Positions 9,249-17,400 of a DNA stretch of 64,000 nucleotides are shown here, piece by piece. Positions within the stretch are counted from its first letter, which is position 1. Every line of letters starts with the position of its first letter. Both the position numbers and the translations under genes were made by a program. The notes below the pieces were generated by a model, which was not told where the DNA came from, did no database searches, and saw only the letters and a list, made by a program, of their open reading frames with translations. Source of the DNA: Oscillatoria acuminata PCC 6304 (GTDB lineage: Bacteria > Cyanobacteriota > Cyanobacteriia > Cyanobacteriales > Laspinemataceae); assembly GCF_000317105.1 (NCBI RefSeq), contig NC_019693.1, positions 6,945,227-7,009,226 of the forward strand. Reading direction: 5' to 3'.

Positions 9249-9461
9249 CTAAAATGGTTGAATCGATTGGTGCGATTCTGTGACAATATTTTCGTCATCT
9301 TGGTAATAGTCCGGTAGCAATTCTTGGGATTCAACTTTGCCCAGGGCTTTCTCAATTTCGGCGGTCGTTTCTATGCAGTTTTGTCCATTGCCATTCAGGA
9401 CAGTCTCGCTAATTTTACCGTCCTTGCCAATGCGATATTCTACTTTGCGATATTCAGCCAT
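9249..9461 (-). CDS. DUF2997 family small protein
   Basis: The protein has 70 residues. The first 50 follow the DUF2997 pattern: strand-rich YRIGKDGKISETVLNGNGQNC, then an ETTAEIEKALG helix and a LLPDYYQDD end. The C-terminus is acidic and probably disordered. Ribosome-binding site GGAGG six bases before ATG. It is the first gene of a tight operon with the HTH/GrpE-like protein (9 bp gap) and Hsp70-like protein. DUF2997 proteins are known to occur beside DUF1257 proteins and AAA+ ATPases, and all three occur within 5.5 kb here. Biochemical role unknown. Confidence 0.8.
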   Translation of the reverse strand: MAEYRKVEYRIGKDGKISETVLNGNGQNCIETTAEIEKALGKVESQELLPDYYQDDENIVTESHQSIQPF

Positions 9462-9552
9462 TTCAACCTCCAGTTAGGTTTGAGGGATTGGGAGTCAGGT
9501 CCTCACCCCTGCTTTGTCTTATTTTATTCCGATTAGGCCAGGATTGACTCAG

Positions 9553-9653
9553 AAGTTGCAACACCGCAACACCGGGAGGAGGTTTAAACCCTTGCTGGTC
9601 GGGCGATTCCCGAATCGCCCCTACAGGATGGAACCGCCGGTTGTTGCAACTTA
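9553..9653. repeat. Short element with AAGTTGCAAC inverted ends
   Basis: The left end AAGTTGCAACACCG and right end CGGTTGTTGCAACTT are inverted repeats around a GGGCGATTC-CCGAATCGCCC hairpin. The right end overlaps the stop codon of the next minus-strand gene, so this insertion or repeat supplies part of that gene's 3' end. It may act as a terminator. Confidence 0.7.
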
Positions 9654-10622
9654 GGCGGGGTTACCTTTACCGAGTAAGGCTGCGATCGCCGCTGCGGAGG
9701 CTTCGGCAATGACGCTAATGAGGCGATAGAAGGCAACGGCCCCTAAAATAGCCGCTGGGGAAAATTGCTGATCCAATAGGGCGATCGCCGTTGCCTCAAA
9801 GATGCCAATGCCCCCTGGTGCACCAGGAACCACCAACCCTAACAACCAGGCAAAACTAAAGGCCCCCATCAACGGCGGTAATTGCCCCGGCTGTACTGGA
9901 GTCATGGCTTGCACAGTTAAAATAAATCCGGCCCCGCGCAACAGCAGAAATCCCAGTTCTCCTAAGAGGGGTAGCAGGGGGTAACGAATCAGTTTGGCGG
10001 CAGTTGGCGGGGCTGACTCTGGGGAAACTTCCAACAGTCCCTCGGTTTTGGGGGGTGCTTTTTTAAGTTTGAGTTTGCTCAAAACTTGAATGATCGGGTT
10101 TAAAATCCGGGGATGGATACCCACGAGGACCGCCCCTAATCCCAGTCCCAGGAGAAGCGGGGGCACACCGCCCGGGGCTGTTCCCCACAGGGTACTACTG
10201 CCCAATCCGGCGATGATTAAGGCAGAGGCAGCCATTAGCAGGGGTTCTAGCAAGACGCTGAGGACGGCAACCGCTAGGGGCACATCCCGCTTGGCGATCG
10301 CCGAAATTCGACCGTAGAAATGCCAGACATTGCCCGGTAAATATTTGGCAATATTGGTGGTGAGATAGACAGACAACCCCCAACCCAAAGGAACCGGGCG
10401 ATCGAACTCCCGCAGAATCCACAACCACACCCAACCGGACCATAAATGCGCCACAAAGGTTACTCCCAGGGCAGTCGCGAGGGCAATCCAACTGGATCCG
10501 GTAATCTGAAGTTCTGCAACGGCACCGGCATTATCTTTGAGGGTTTTGGCGAGGAAAAATAGGGTGGCCCCGAGAATGGCCCACCGTAAAAAAGGTTTTA
10601 ATTGCGATCGCAGGCGATTCAT
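9651..10622 (-). CDS. Flippase-like membrane protein (UPF0104/LPG synthase TM)
   Basis: The protein has 323 residues with about eight hydrophobic segments spread over its length. A conserved early segment contains YLTTNIAKYLPGNVWHFYGR, and a late loop is rich in Gly and Pro (PGAPGGIGIFEA). Both are hallmarks of the family that shares the membrane part of lysylphosphatidylglycerol synthase (UPF0104, AglD-like). It lacks the synthase catalytic domain, so it is likely a lipid or polyprenyl-phosphate sugar handling protein in the plasma membrane; the substrate is unknown. A proline-rich cytoplasmic loop lies near residues 190-205. Confidence 0.8.
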   Translation of the reverse strand: MNRLRSQLKPFLRWAILGATLFFLAKTLKDNAGAVAELQITGSSWIALATALGVTFVAHLWSGWVWLWILREFDRPVPLGWGLSVYLTTNIAKYLPGNVWHFYGRISAIAKRDVPLAVAVLSVLLEPLLMAASALIIAGLGSSTLWGTAPGGVPPLLLGLGLGAVLVGIHPRILNPIIQVLSKLKLKKAPPKTEGLLEVSPESAPPTAAKLIRYPLLPLLGELGFLLLRGAGFILTVQAMTPVQPGQLPPLMGAFSFAWLLGLVVPGAPGGIGIFEATAIALLDQQFSPAAILGAVAFYRLISVIAEASAAAIAALLGKGNPA

Positions 10623-10867
10623 AACAAATAGGGGATGAGAGTAAGCCAGAGTCAGTTAGCAATGCCCACCCTACATCCTAACCCTACCGGCCCGATTAGA
10701 GTCCAAACCCTGGGAAAATTCGGACTCTGACAGCCCCGATCACTCCACCCATGATTCCCGCCTCATGGAGTAAAAAGAGTTATTTATAACCCTTGTATTT
10801 ATTTGAAAATGGAGTGATATAATAAGCAATCCGCAAAAAAACAACTTCATTTACCCCCTTAAAAACT

Positions 10868-13333
10868 ATGTTGACGGCCCAGGATTTATATAGTGAAACC
10901 TATTATCTAGCCCGTAACCCTGACGTTGCCAATGCGATCGCCGCTGGACTGTTTCCCACGGGATTCGCTCATTTTGAAACCTTCGGGCAGAATGAAGGAC
11001 GCAACCCCACCGCCCTCTTTGATACCCGCTACTACCTCACCTTAAATCCGGATGTAGCCGCAGCAGTATCCGCCAATCAACTCACTGCCTTTCAACATTA
11101 CATCGCTTTTGGCCAAGCCGAAGGACGCAATCCCAGCACCCTCTACAATGAACCATTGTATCTCTCGCGTAACCTTGATGTTCAAGAGGTAGTCAACGCA
11201 TCTTCTCTCACCGGCATTCAACATTTTCAGGTATTTGGACAAGGCGAGGGGCGAATTCCTAGCAATTTATATAATCCAGCCTATTATTTATCGAGAAATC
11301 CTGACGTAGCCGCTGCCGTAGAACGGGATGAACTCACAGGTATTGGACATTACCTCACATTTGGTATCATCGAAGGCCGGGAGTTTACCCCATTTATGGG
11401 AGGTAATACCACCCTCCCCAATGGAGTGGCTGCCGGGGATGTCACCCAAAATAGTGCCGTGTTGTGGACACGCAGTACAGAAGTGGGTCCGGTGATTTTT
11501 GAGTATGCCACCGATGCCAACTTTGGGGCGATCGCCGGACAAGTTACTAACTTTGTCACCGACCCCACAGTCCCAGTCCAGGTGCAAGTCAGTGACTTGG
11601 CCCCGCAAACCCAATATTACTATCGCGCCACCGATGCCGCAGGCACTTCCGCAGTCGGTCAGTTTCGCACTCCCGCCCCCTTGGGAACACAGACGGGATT
11701 ACGATTTGGCGTCACCGGAGACTGGCAAGGAGAACTCGCCCCCTATCCCTCCATTGGCAATGTCCGCGATCGCAACCTCGACTTTTTCGTACTCATGGGC
11801 GATACCGTGGAAACCGATAGTATCTCTCCGGACCTCCCCGGTGTCCGCCAATCGGTCAACCTAGAGCAATTTCGCACTAAACATAATGAGATTTATAGCG
11901 ACCGATTCGGACTGAACACCTGGGCGGATTTGCGGGCCTCTACTGCCACCTATAACACTTGGGATGACCACGAAATCACCAATGATTTTGCCGGAGGTGC
12001 GGCCCCGACAGAATCTCCTCAACGGGATGGGATGTTCGGGACCGACGGTCAGTTTGTCAATGAAACTCCCGTGTTTAATCAAGCATTGGAAGCGTTCCAA
12101 GATTACAAACCCATCACCGAACAACAGTATGGGGAAACTGGCGACCCCCGGACCGCCAACAAGCAGAAACTGTATCGATACAATGTTCATGGCAGCGATG
12201 CCGCCAGCTTTGTCTTAGATGTGCGGTCTTTCCGCGATAAACCCTTGCCCTTTATCCCAGAAACCGCTTCCCCGGAAGCGGTCAGCGCCTATTTACAAGA
12301 TGCTTTTGCCCCCAACCGCACGATGTTAGGTCAAGCGCAGTTACAGGAGTTCAAAAATGATTTACTCGCGGCGGAAAATGCCGGAATTACCTGGAAATTC
12401 GTCATGTCTACGGTCCCCATGCAACATTTCGGCATTCCTGTCGCCGGGGAACGGTGGGAAGGATTTGCGGCGGAACGAACCGAGTTATTACGGTTTATTG
12501 ATGAGAACAATATTAGTAACGTCGTGTTTGTCACCGGAGATTTTCATGGCAATGTCGTCAACAATGTGACCTATCAGGAAGGATTTGGTCAACCGCAAAA
12601 ACCCACCGGGGCCTTTGATGTGATGATTGGTCCCGCAGCGATTCAGTTGAATATCGGCCAAGGACCTTTTGCCGCCCCCTTTGGACCAGCAACCGTCGCC
12701 TTTACCCCCGATGCACTGCTGTCTGCGGAAGAGAAAGACCGCTATCGGGGAATGACCGATGAGGCGGAAAAGAATGCTTTTGTGCGCCAGGTGATTGATA
12801 ATCGGATTGTGCCATTGGGATATGATCCGGTGGGGTTAGAAGGGTCAGAAATTGACGCGCAATTACTCCAGGGTTCTTATTTTAATGCTCACAATTATGG
12901 CTGGACTGAATTTGCGATCGCCCCAGACACTCAACAGCTAACGGTGACCACCTTTGGGGTTGACCCCTATACCCAGGGGGACATGGAAGCGAATCCCGCA
13001 GAAGTTGCCAATCGTACGCCGACGATTCGTTTACAATTTACAGTGAATCCCCAGAGTGGGGATGTGCTATTACCCTCGGATATCACTACTGCGGTGGAGG
13101 AAAATCTCGCCCGAGATTTCGGACTGCAACCGGATAATTTTACCGTCGTTTCCTCAGAACAACAAACCTGGTCCGATGGCTGTTTAGGGTTAGGAGAAGC
13201 CAATGAAAGCTGTCTGCTGGCCCTAGTGAATGGTTGGCAGGTGACGGTCCAAAGTGGCGATCGCACCTTAGTCTACCGCACCAATGACTCCGGTTCTCAG
13301 GTCAGACTCGATCGCCAAGCATCCCAGTTGTAA
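10868..13333 (+). CDS. phoD: PhoD-type alkaline phosphatase with NPDV repeats
   Basis: The protein has 821 residues. Residues about 1-175 hold four repeats of about 45 residues of the type YYLxxNPDVAxAV...HYxxFGxxEGRxP. Next comes a PhoD N-terminal Fn-III-like domain (about 175-270) and the PhoD metallophosphatase core (about 275-700): GVTGDWQGE, LMGDTVETDS, TWDDHEITNDF and FVTGDFHGN supply metal ligands. PhoD enzymes cleave phosphomono- and diesters with Ca/Fe outside the cytoplasm. The last 85 residues carry a Cys-pair domain (DGCLGL...ESCL...GWQV) common on cyanobacterial exported proteins. No signal peptide is visible, so the repeats may serve in export or surface attachment (inference). 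The same repeats occur in the subtilase at 40061. Confidence 0.9.
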   Translation: MLTAQDLYSETYYLARNPDVANAIAAGLFPTGFAHFETFGQNEGRNPTALFDTRYYLTLNPDVAAAVSANQLTAFQHYIAFGQAEGRNPSTLYNEPLYLSRNLDVQEVVNASSLTGIQHFQVFGQGEGRIPSNLYNPAYYLSRNPDVAAAVERDELTGIGHYLTFGIIEGREFTPFMGGNTTLPNGVAAGDVTQNSAVLWTRSTEVGPVIFEYATDANFGAIAGQVTNFVTDPTVPVQVQVSDLAPQTQYYYRATDAAGTSAVGQFRTPAPLGTQTGLRFGVTGDWQGELAPYPSIGNVRDRNLDFFVLMGDTVETDSISPDLPGVRQSVNLEQFRTKHNEIYSDRFGLNTWADLRASTATYNTWDDHEITNDFAGGAAPTESPQRDGMFGTDGQFVNETPVFNQALEAFQDYKPITEQQYGETGDPRTANKQKLYRYNVHGSDAASFVLDVRSFRDKPLPFIPETASPEAVSAYLQDAFAPNRTMLGQAQLQEFKNDLLAAENAGITWKFVMSTVPMQHFGIPVAGERWEGFAAERTELLRFIDENNISNVVFVTGDFHGNVVNNVTYQEGFGQPQKPTGAFDVMIGPAAIQLNIGQGPFAAPFGPATVAFTPDALLSAEEKDRYRGMTDEAEKNAFVRQVIDNRIVPLGYDPVGLEGSEIDAQLLQGSYFNAHNYGWTEFAIAPDTQQLTVTTFGVDPYTQGDMEANPAEVANRTPTIRLQFTVNPQSGDVLLPSDITTAVEENLARDFGLQPDNFTVVSSEQQTWSDGCLGLGEANESCLLALVNGWQVTVQSGDRTLVYRTNDSGSQVRLDRQASQL

Positions 13334-13636
13334 AATTACCCGAGGCGATCGCAAAATTTTAGTGCGATCGCCGAAACCCTGAGATGGAAAAAGTTTCACC
13401 CGGTTTTTTCGCAATCACCCCTTAATCTTCAGAAAAAATGGCGATCGCCTGACTACAAGAAGCTGCGTAGGTCCCATCCCGGCCTTTTGATGACTACAAT
13501 GAAACCGCCCTCGTTAGGAGTCATCTCGTTTTGAGTAGAATTAGGATAGGGAAACCGCAAACGAGACGTTAAAATTATGGCAGTCCCTCAGCCTCGCTAT
13601 AGTAAAGAAGAATTTCCCCGAAACTTTTTCCTGTTC
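13334..13636. other. Intergenic: HIP1 hairpin and gene remnant
   Basis: Two HIP1-containing arms, GGCGATCGCA (13344-13353) and TGCGATCGCC (13363-13372), form a perfect 10-bp hairpin just after phoD and may end its transcript, although no T-run follows. The rest holds the gene remnant at 13577 described separately. Confidence 0.6.
13577..13624 (+). pseudogene. Remnant of a small antitoxin-like gene
   Basis: The first 15 codons read MAVPQPRYSKEEFPR, matching my memory of the N-terminus of a widespread small cyanobacterial protein (M..xQPRYSKEEFARRG..). After this point the expected continuation is lost and the frame runs antisense into the PIN gene. I read it as the 5' stub of a broken small gene. 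The similarity is short, so certainty is limited. Confidence 0.45.
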
Positions 13637-14272
13637 TTATCGTACCAAAAATCTGCCTTGATTCTTCGCCTGATTAATGACATTGTGATTGGCTGTAAAT
13701 ACTTTGATTCTGGGAACAGTCACAAAATCACCGTCATTTGTAATCACCTGAGACATCCCTTCTCTCTGCATCGTTTCAAGAAAAAATAAATCGTAGCCAT
13801 CCAGTAATTCCAAACTAAACCGATTTAAAGCTGCATCTGTTGTCACTTGATCCAGAGTGAGCGTAATCGGCGTGGCGATCGCTTTAACTTGACTCCAGGC
13901 TGCTTGAACTTCAGAGATAACTTTAGACCTTTCCGTTGGGTAATTATGTCGGTATTCCTTGGCGGGAATGGCTCCCTGTGATTTAATAAAAATTTCTCTT
14001 TCGGTTTTTTCGATTAAATGTGCTAATTCAGCCAAGGATAATCCCATATAAGCCAGCAAAGATTGAGTAGTAATTGCTTTTTGCAGATATTTGGGATAGT
14101 GTTTGATTTGGTAAGAAGTCCGTGATATCTTCCCGGAAGAAGGTGATGTACTGGCTGAAGAATAAGTCAGCCAATACCAAACATTTGTGTCTACTAGAAA
14201 AATATCATCGCGTCTTGGGGAGTCAGATCGGATATCAACTACCTCAGCTTCAACGGAGTAGTTAACTGCCAT
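13637..14272 (-). CDS. PIN-domain protein, probable toxin/ribonuclease
   Basis: The protein has 211 residues. PIN-fold signatures: strand with Asp28 in FLVDTNVWYW, an acidic residue in LSLAELAHLIE, and a C-terminal acidic pair in GYDLFFLE and VITNDGDF. PIN proteins are Mg-dependent ribonucleases, often toxins. This one is longer than usual VapC toxins (about 130-150) with extra helices between residues 35 and 110. Its ATG overlaps the stop of the STAS-like gene by one base (TAATG), so translation is probably coupled. A VapB-like antitoxin gene lies upstream on the same strand. Confidence 0.8.
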   Translation of the reverse strand: MAVNYSVEAEVVDIRSDSPRRDDIFLVDTNVWYWLTYSSASTSPSSGKISRTSYQIKHYPKYLQKAITTQSLLAYMGLSLAELAHLIEKTEREIFIKSQGAIPAKEYRHNYPTERSKVISEVQAAWSQVKAIATPITLTLDQVTTDAALNRFSLELLDGYDLFFLETMQREGMSQVITNDGDFVTVPRIKVFTANHNVINQAKNQGRFLVR

Positions 14273-14619
14273 TAGACACTCTCTGCCTGTTCACGCATCA
14301 CTGCATCTATTGCCTCGCGGATCTGGTCATCAGAATAGTACCGCTTCGAGTTTTCAATGACTTGCTTGAGTACCTGCTGACCCACTAGGTTTAAGTTAGA
14401 TACTTTTAGAAGACAATTGAGTTCGTTGGGTTGGATATCTCTGAGCAGTTGTCCAATTGCAAAATTGAAAAAGGGAGACGCAAAAATCTTCACCTTAGAA
14501 AAGTCTAGTTCCACGGGACGACCCGCCACTAATTGCGGATGGATCTTGTGATAGATTTTTTGACCGTCATTCGGGGTCATGCAGTTTTCGCCGATTAAAC
14601 TGTAAATGTCGTATATCAT
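14272..14619 (-). CDS. STAS-like (DUF4325) protein
   Basis: The protein has 115 residues. Features of the STAS-like DUF4325 group: a GRPVELDFSKVKIFASPFFNFAIG-type segment (written here as positions about 35-57), where a strand (ELDFS) is followed by 'ASPFFNFAIGQLL', and a C-terminal helical region. I chose ATG 14619 because AGGGAGG lies nine bases upstream; the longer frame has no ribosome site. The stop overlaps the PIN start by one base. It may be a regulator or antitoxin partner of the PIN protein; this is inference from coupling. Confidence 0.75.
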   Translation of the reverse strand: MIYDIYSLIGENCMTPNDGQKIYHKIHPQLVAGRPVELDFSKVKIFASPFFNFAIGQLLRDIQPNELNCLLKVSNLNLVGQQVLKQVIENSKRYYSDDQIREAIDAVMREQAESV

Positions 14620-14722
14620 ACCTTCAAACCTCCCTTGAAAAAAGTGGTGGGTCACCGATTATTAGTTAAAACTTGGTTAATAGGATTCGTCACAATTTAG
14701 GATAAGGCTAACCTATATCCCC

Positions 14723-14896
14723 TCAAAAGTTGTCTTCATAATCTATGGTCCCAAATAATTCTAATATTTTCTGTTGCTGACGCCGTTGAATGTATTCCCG
14801 CAAAGCATCTTCTATTAATTGATTTTCTGTGGAAAAGTTACTCAAGGCTAGAGCCTCTACAATCAGTTGTTGATCTATCTCAAGGGGGATTTTCAT
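14723..14896 (-). CDS. VapB-type antitoxin, 57 residues
   Basis: This short gene encodes 57 residues starting MKIPLEIDQQLIVEALALS. The pattern is a strand (KIPLEIDQQL), helix (IVEALALSN), turn, long helix (ENQLIEDALREYIQRRQQQKILEL) and a short acidic tail with GTIDYEDNF. It closely follows the VapB/DUF2191 antitoxin layout, where the ribbon-helix-helix binds DNA and the tail (G-x-I-D-W/Y-D-x-D) inserts into the toxin PIN site. No VapC follows directly; the STAS-like gene starts 104 bp downstream and the PIN gene comes after it. It therefore either controls that PIN protein or is an orphan. Confidence 0.8.
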   Translation of the reverse strand: MKIPLEIDQQLIVEALALSNFSTENQLIEDALREYIQRRQQQKILELFGTIDYEDNF

Positions 14897-14946
14897 GTTT
14901 TTCAGTTAGTTAAGGATGTATTGCCACTCCACGAAGTTTGTTCCCA

Positions 14947-16026
14947 TCACCCAAAACTGACGCCGGTGGGTTTGACAAACTCTAAATTATCGACATTCCA
15001 GACTTGACCATCGAGGGCCATTTGTTCGATTAAACTAGCCAATCTGAGAGCTTTTAGGGCTTGTTCTCCGCCAACTGAGGGTTGATTGCCACCGCGAACA
15101 CATTGGATAAAATGTTCTAATTCAGCGTGTAAGGGTTCAATATTACTGGTATAAACTTTTTCGATTAAACCATCTTGGCGGTACAGCACTTGACCATATT
15201 CGGTCATATAATTTGCCGTTGTTTTGCGGTGGATTAAAATTTCATTGTTGAGAAAATCGGCTTCGGTTAGGGAATTTTTGCAATGGGTGACGATGCGTCG
15301 CAATTTGCGGTGGGTGACTTTACTGGCGGTGACAGTGGCAATCACACCATTGGCAAATCCCAAGGTGGCGGTGACATAATCTAAATAAGAATTACCTTGG
15401 GAGGTATCTTGATTGGTGCGACTGCCACTGGCGGTTAATCGCACAACAGGGGCGGCAGCTAATTCTAAAATGAGGTCGATGTCGTGGATCATTAAATCCA
15501 AGACGACGGAGACATCGTTCGCCCGATCGCTGTAGGGACTCATGCGGTGGGCTTCGATCGCCAGCACTTGTTCCGTTTTGAGAACCTTGCTCAATTCCTG
15601 GAATGCCGGATTAAACCGTTCAATATGACCCACTTGCAAGATACATCCCGACTCTGCTGCCTCATTTACCAGGGATTCCGCTTCAGAAATACTGGCGGCG
15701 ATCGGTTTTTCAATTAACACATGAACCCCTGATCGCAGGCAAGTCATTCCGACAGCATGATGCAGGCGCGTGGGAACCGCAATACAAACCGCATCCACAT
15801 GAGGCAGCAAATCTTGATAATCTTCAAAAAAACGAATCCGATACTTACTGGCAATGTCGAGTCCGCGCTCTACATTAACATCAGCCACACCGACTAATTC
15901 AATATCTTTCAGCAAACTCAGAACGCGGGTATGATGCTGTCCCATACTACCCACGCCAATTACCCCAATTCGCAAGGGTTCCGGTTGACTTTTTAGGTTA
16001 TGATGATTCAATTGCCGAGCTTTCAT
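14947..16026 (-). CDS. Gfo/Idh/MocA family oxidoreductase
   Basis: The protein has 359 residues. An N-terminal Rossmann fold shows GVIGVGSMGQHH, then VGVADVNVERG, AVCIAVPTRLHH and the conserved active-site EKP motif (LIEKPIAAS). The C-terminal dimerisation/substrate domain includes HIERFNPAF and MIHDIDLIL, the latter containing the catalytic-type His. It is an NAD(P)-dependent sugar or cyclic-polyol dehydrogenase; substrate unknown. The start is ambiguous: a GTG at 16041 would add five residues. The neighbours offer no clear pathway. Confidence 0.85.
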   Translation of the reverse strand: MKARQLNHHNLKSQPEPLRIGVIGVGSMGQHHTRVLSLLKDIELVGVADVNVERGLDIASKYRIRFFEDYQDLLPHVDAVCIAVPTRLHHAVGMTCLRSGVHVLIEKPIAASISEAESLVNEAAESGCILQVGHIERFNPAFQELSKVLKTEQVLAIEAHRMSPYSDRANDVSVVLDLMIHDIDLILELAAAPVVRLTASGSRTNQDTSQGNSYLDYVTATLGFANGVIATVTASKVTHRKLRRIVTHCKNSLTEADFLNNEILIHRKTTANYMTEYGQVLYRQDGLIEKVYTSNIEPLHAELEHFIQCVRGGNQPSVGGEQALKALRLASLIEQMALDGQVWNVDNLEFVKPTGVSFG

Positions 16027-16041
16027 GGGATTATTTTGCAC

Positions 16042-16441
16042 TCCTTGATGTCTCCTCCACCACCATTAGTCAGAGCCGCTTGACAGGCATCTGGCTTCGC
16101 ACACCAACCCGATAGTATCACAGGCGATCCAGTTGTAAAGATTTACAACATTTTCGACCCCCTCCAGTATAGAGTCGGAAATCCATTTCCGAGGGAGAGA
16201 GCTTTCCAGAGTTGGAGGCGATCGCCCCCCCACACCCCTCCATCTCCCCCCACCCTTCAAAAAAAGCCACCCTCAATGGGGCGGTACAGTCATAGTCAGA
16301 CAAACCGGGCTTCTTGACCCCATTTCTGCTCATGGGCAACCCATTAGGGTCAGAAACCCGGTTTCTGGTCCGACTCATGGAATGGGGAACCGAGGCCCTA
16401 GCCCTGAACTAACGGTGGACCCTCATGAATCCGGCTCAACT
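16042..16441. other. Intergenic, 400 bp, one repeat copy
   Basis: No coding frame is convincing. The stretch holds a pyrimidine-rich tract (CCCCCCACACCCCTCC near 16227) and one copy of the AAACCGGG...CCCGGTTTCT repeat at 16302-16368. Confidence 0.6.
16302..16368. repeat. AAACCGGG hairpin repeat, copy A
   Basis: A 67-bp unit bounded by AAACCGGGCTTCTTG and CAGAAACCCGGTTTCTGG, which are inverted relative to each other. Copies B, C and D lie at 18404, 28123 and 29445. The interiors differ while ends are kept, as expected of a small mobile hairpin element. Confidence 0.8.
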
Positions 16442-16792
16442 TTAAAACGTGGATCCATTCCAGCCCCACATGGAACCCTCAGCATCGGTAAATTCGATAT
16501 AGATCCGATTTTGCGGAACCCCGATCGCCTGGTGAATCTTATTGCAAAAATCTTTGCTCATCGCTTGTGTTTGTTCCGGACGGATCGTCCCCACACTCTT
16601 GACCTCGATATAGCATACCGGGTCAAAAGTCCCGGCAAATGTCATCGGGACATCCCCATTAAACGCCGTCATCACATAAGATTCAGGTTTTCCCAGATGC
16701 TTCGCCAAGCTGGAGGAAAGTCCCTTAAGCAGGGTCGCAATTGCAGCATTCTCCGGTGTAGACACGGAAGTTTGAACTTTAATCAGGGGCAT
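16442..16792 (-). CDS. MIF-like phenylpyruvate tautomerase family protein
   Basis: The protein has 116 residues. It starts MPLIKVQTS, with the N-terminal Pro that is the catalytic base in the tautomerase/MIF superfamily after Met removal. The central AFNGDVPMTFAGT and the ending RIYIEFTDAEGSMWGWNGSTF (residues about 96-116) fit MIF (conserved Trp/Asn-rich end). Predicted cytoplasmic trimer; the physiological substrate in bacteria is unknown. A ribosome site AAGG precedes the ATG. Confidence 0.88.
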   Translation of the reverse strand: MPLIKVQTSVSTPENAAIATLLKGLSSSLAKHLGKPESYVMTAFNGDVPMTFAGTFDPVCYIEVKSVGTIRPEQTQAMSKDFCNKIHQAIGVPQNRIYIEFTDAEGSMWGWNGSTF

Positions 16793-16858
16793 AAATTGAC
16801 CTTCTAACTTGCGTCTTTCTGATTCAAATCGGGATCCCGGAACAGTCTCTATCCCAAA

Positions 16859-17338
16859 TTATCCGCCGTAATTCCATCCGGTGCTTTCCAGCAATAAGGG
16901 TTCCCCTTCTCGGTGGACTCCTGCGGCAATCACTTCGCCGACAAAGACGGTGTGATCGCCCTTTTTCACCGAACCCACTACATTACATTCCACATACCCC
17001 AAAGAGTCGGAGATAATCGGACAGCCGGTTTCTCCCAAATAAAACTCCACATCTTCAAATTTATTCCCCACCCGTCGCTGGGGTTTAAAGAATTTTTGGG
17101 CTAAGTCTTTTTGTCCCGCTTCTAAGAAACTCAGAGCAAAGACGCCACTGGCTTCAATCATGGCATGGGACCCGGAATCTTGTTTGACACAGTTGATGAC
17201 TAAGGGGGGTTCAAAGGACCCCTGCATCACCCAACTGGCAGTGAACCCGTTGAGATTTTCCCCATCTTTAACACCGCAAACATAGAGTCCGTGGGGAATC
17301 TTGCGGAGGATTGTTTTTTTCGCTTGTTCGTCTAGCAA
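16859..17338 (-). CDS. Flavin reductase domain protein
   Basis: The protein has 159 residues. It is a FMN-binding split-barrel flavin reductase: HGLYVCGVKDGENLNGFTASWV at the start (read positions 16-37) and the conserved S-W-V...FEPPLVINCV and SGVFALSFL strands. It resembles the C-terminal flavin reductase module of cyanobacterial diiron flavoproteins (Flv), here as a stand-alone protein. It would reduce free or bound FMN using NAD(P)H. It sits alone on the minus strand between the MIF-like gene and cobM. Confidence 0.88.
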   Translation of the reverse strand: MLDEQAKKTILRKIPHGLYVCGVKDGENLNGFTASWVMQGSFEPPLVINCVKQDSGSHAMIEASGVFALSFLEAGQKDLAQKFFKPQRRVGNKFEDVEFYLGETGCPIISDSLGYVECNVVGSVKKGDHTVFVGEVIAAGVHREGEPLLLESTGWNYGG

Positions 17339-17400
17339 GGCTTTACCTATTTTTCGATACAGAACTGATGGTCATTTATATTAGAGTATCCGACGGGGCG

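Noticed and set aside
13577-13789. Full 70-codon frame as a gene
   Set aside because: Only the first 15 codons look like a protein family; the rest is antisense to the PIN gene.
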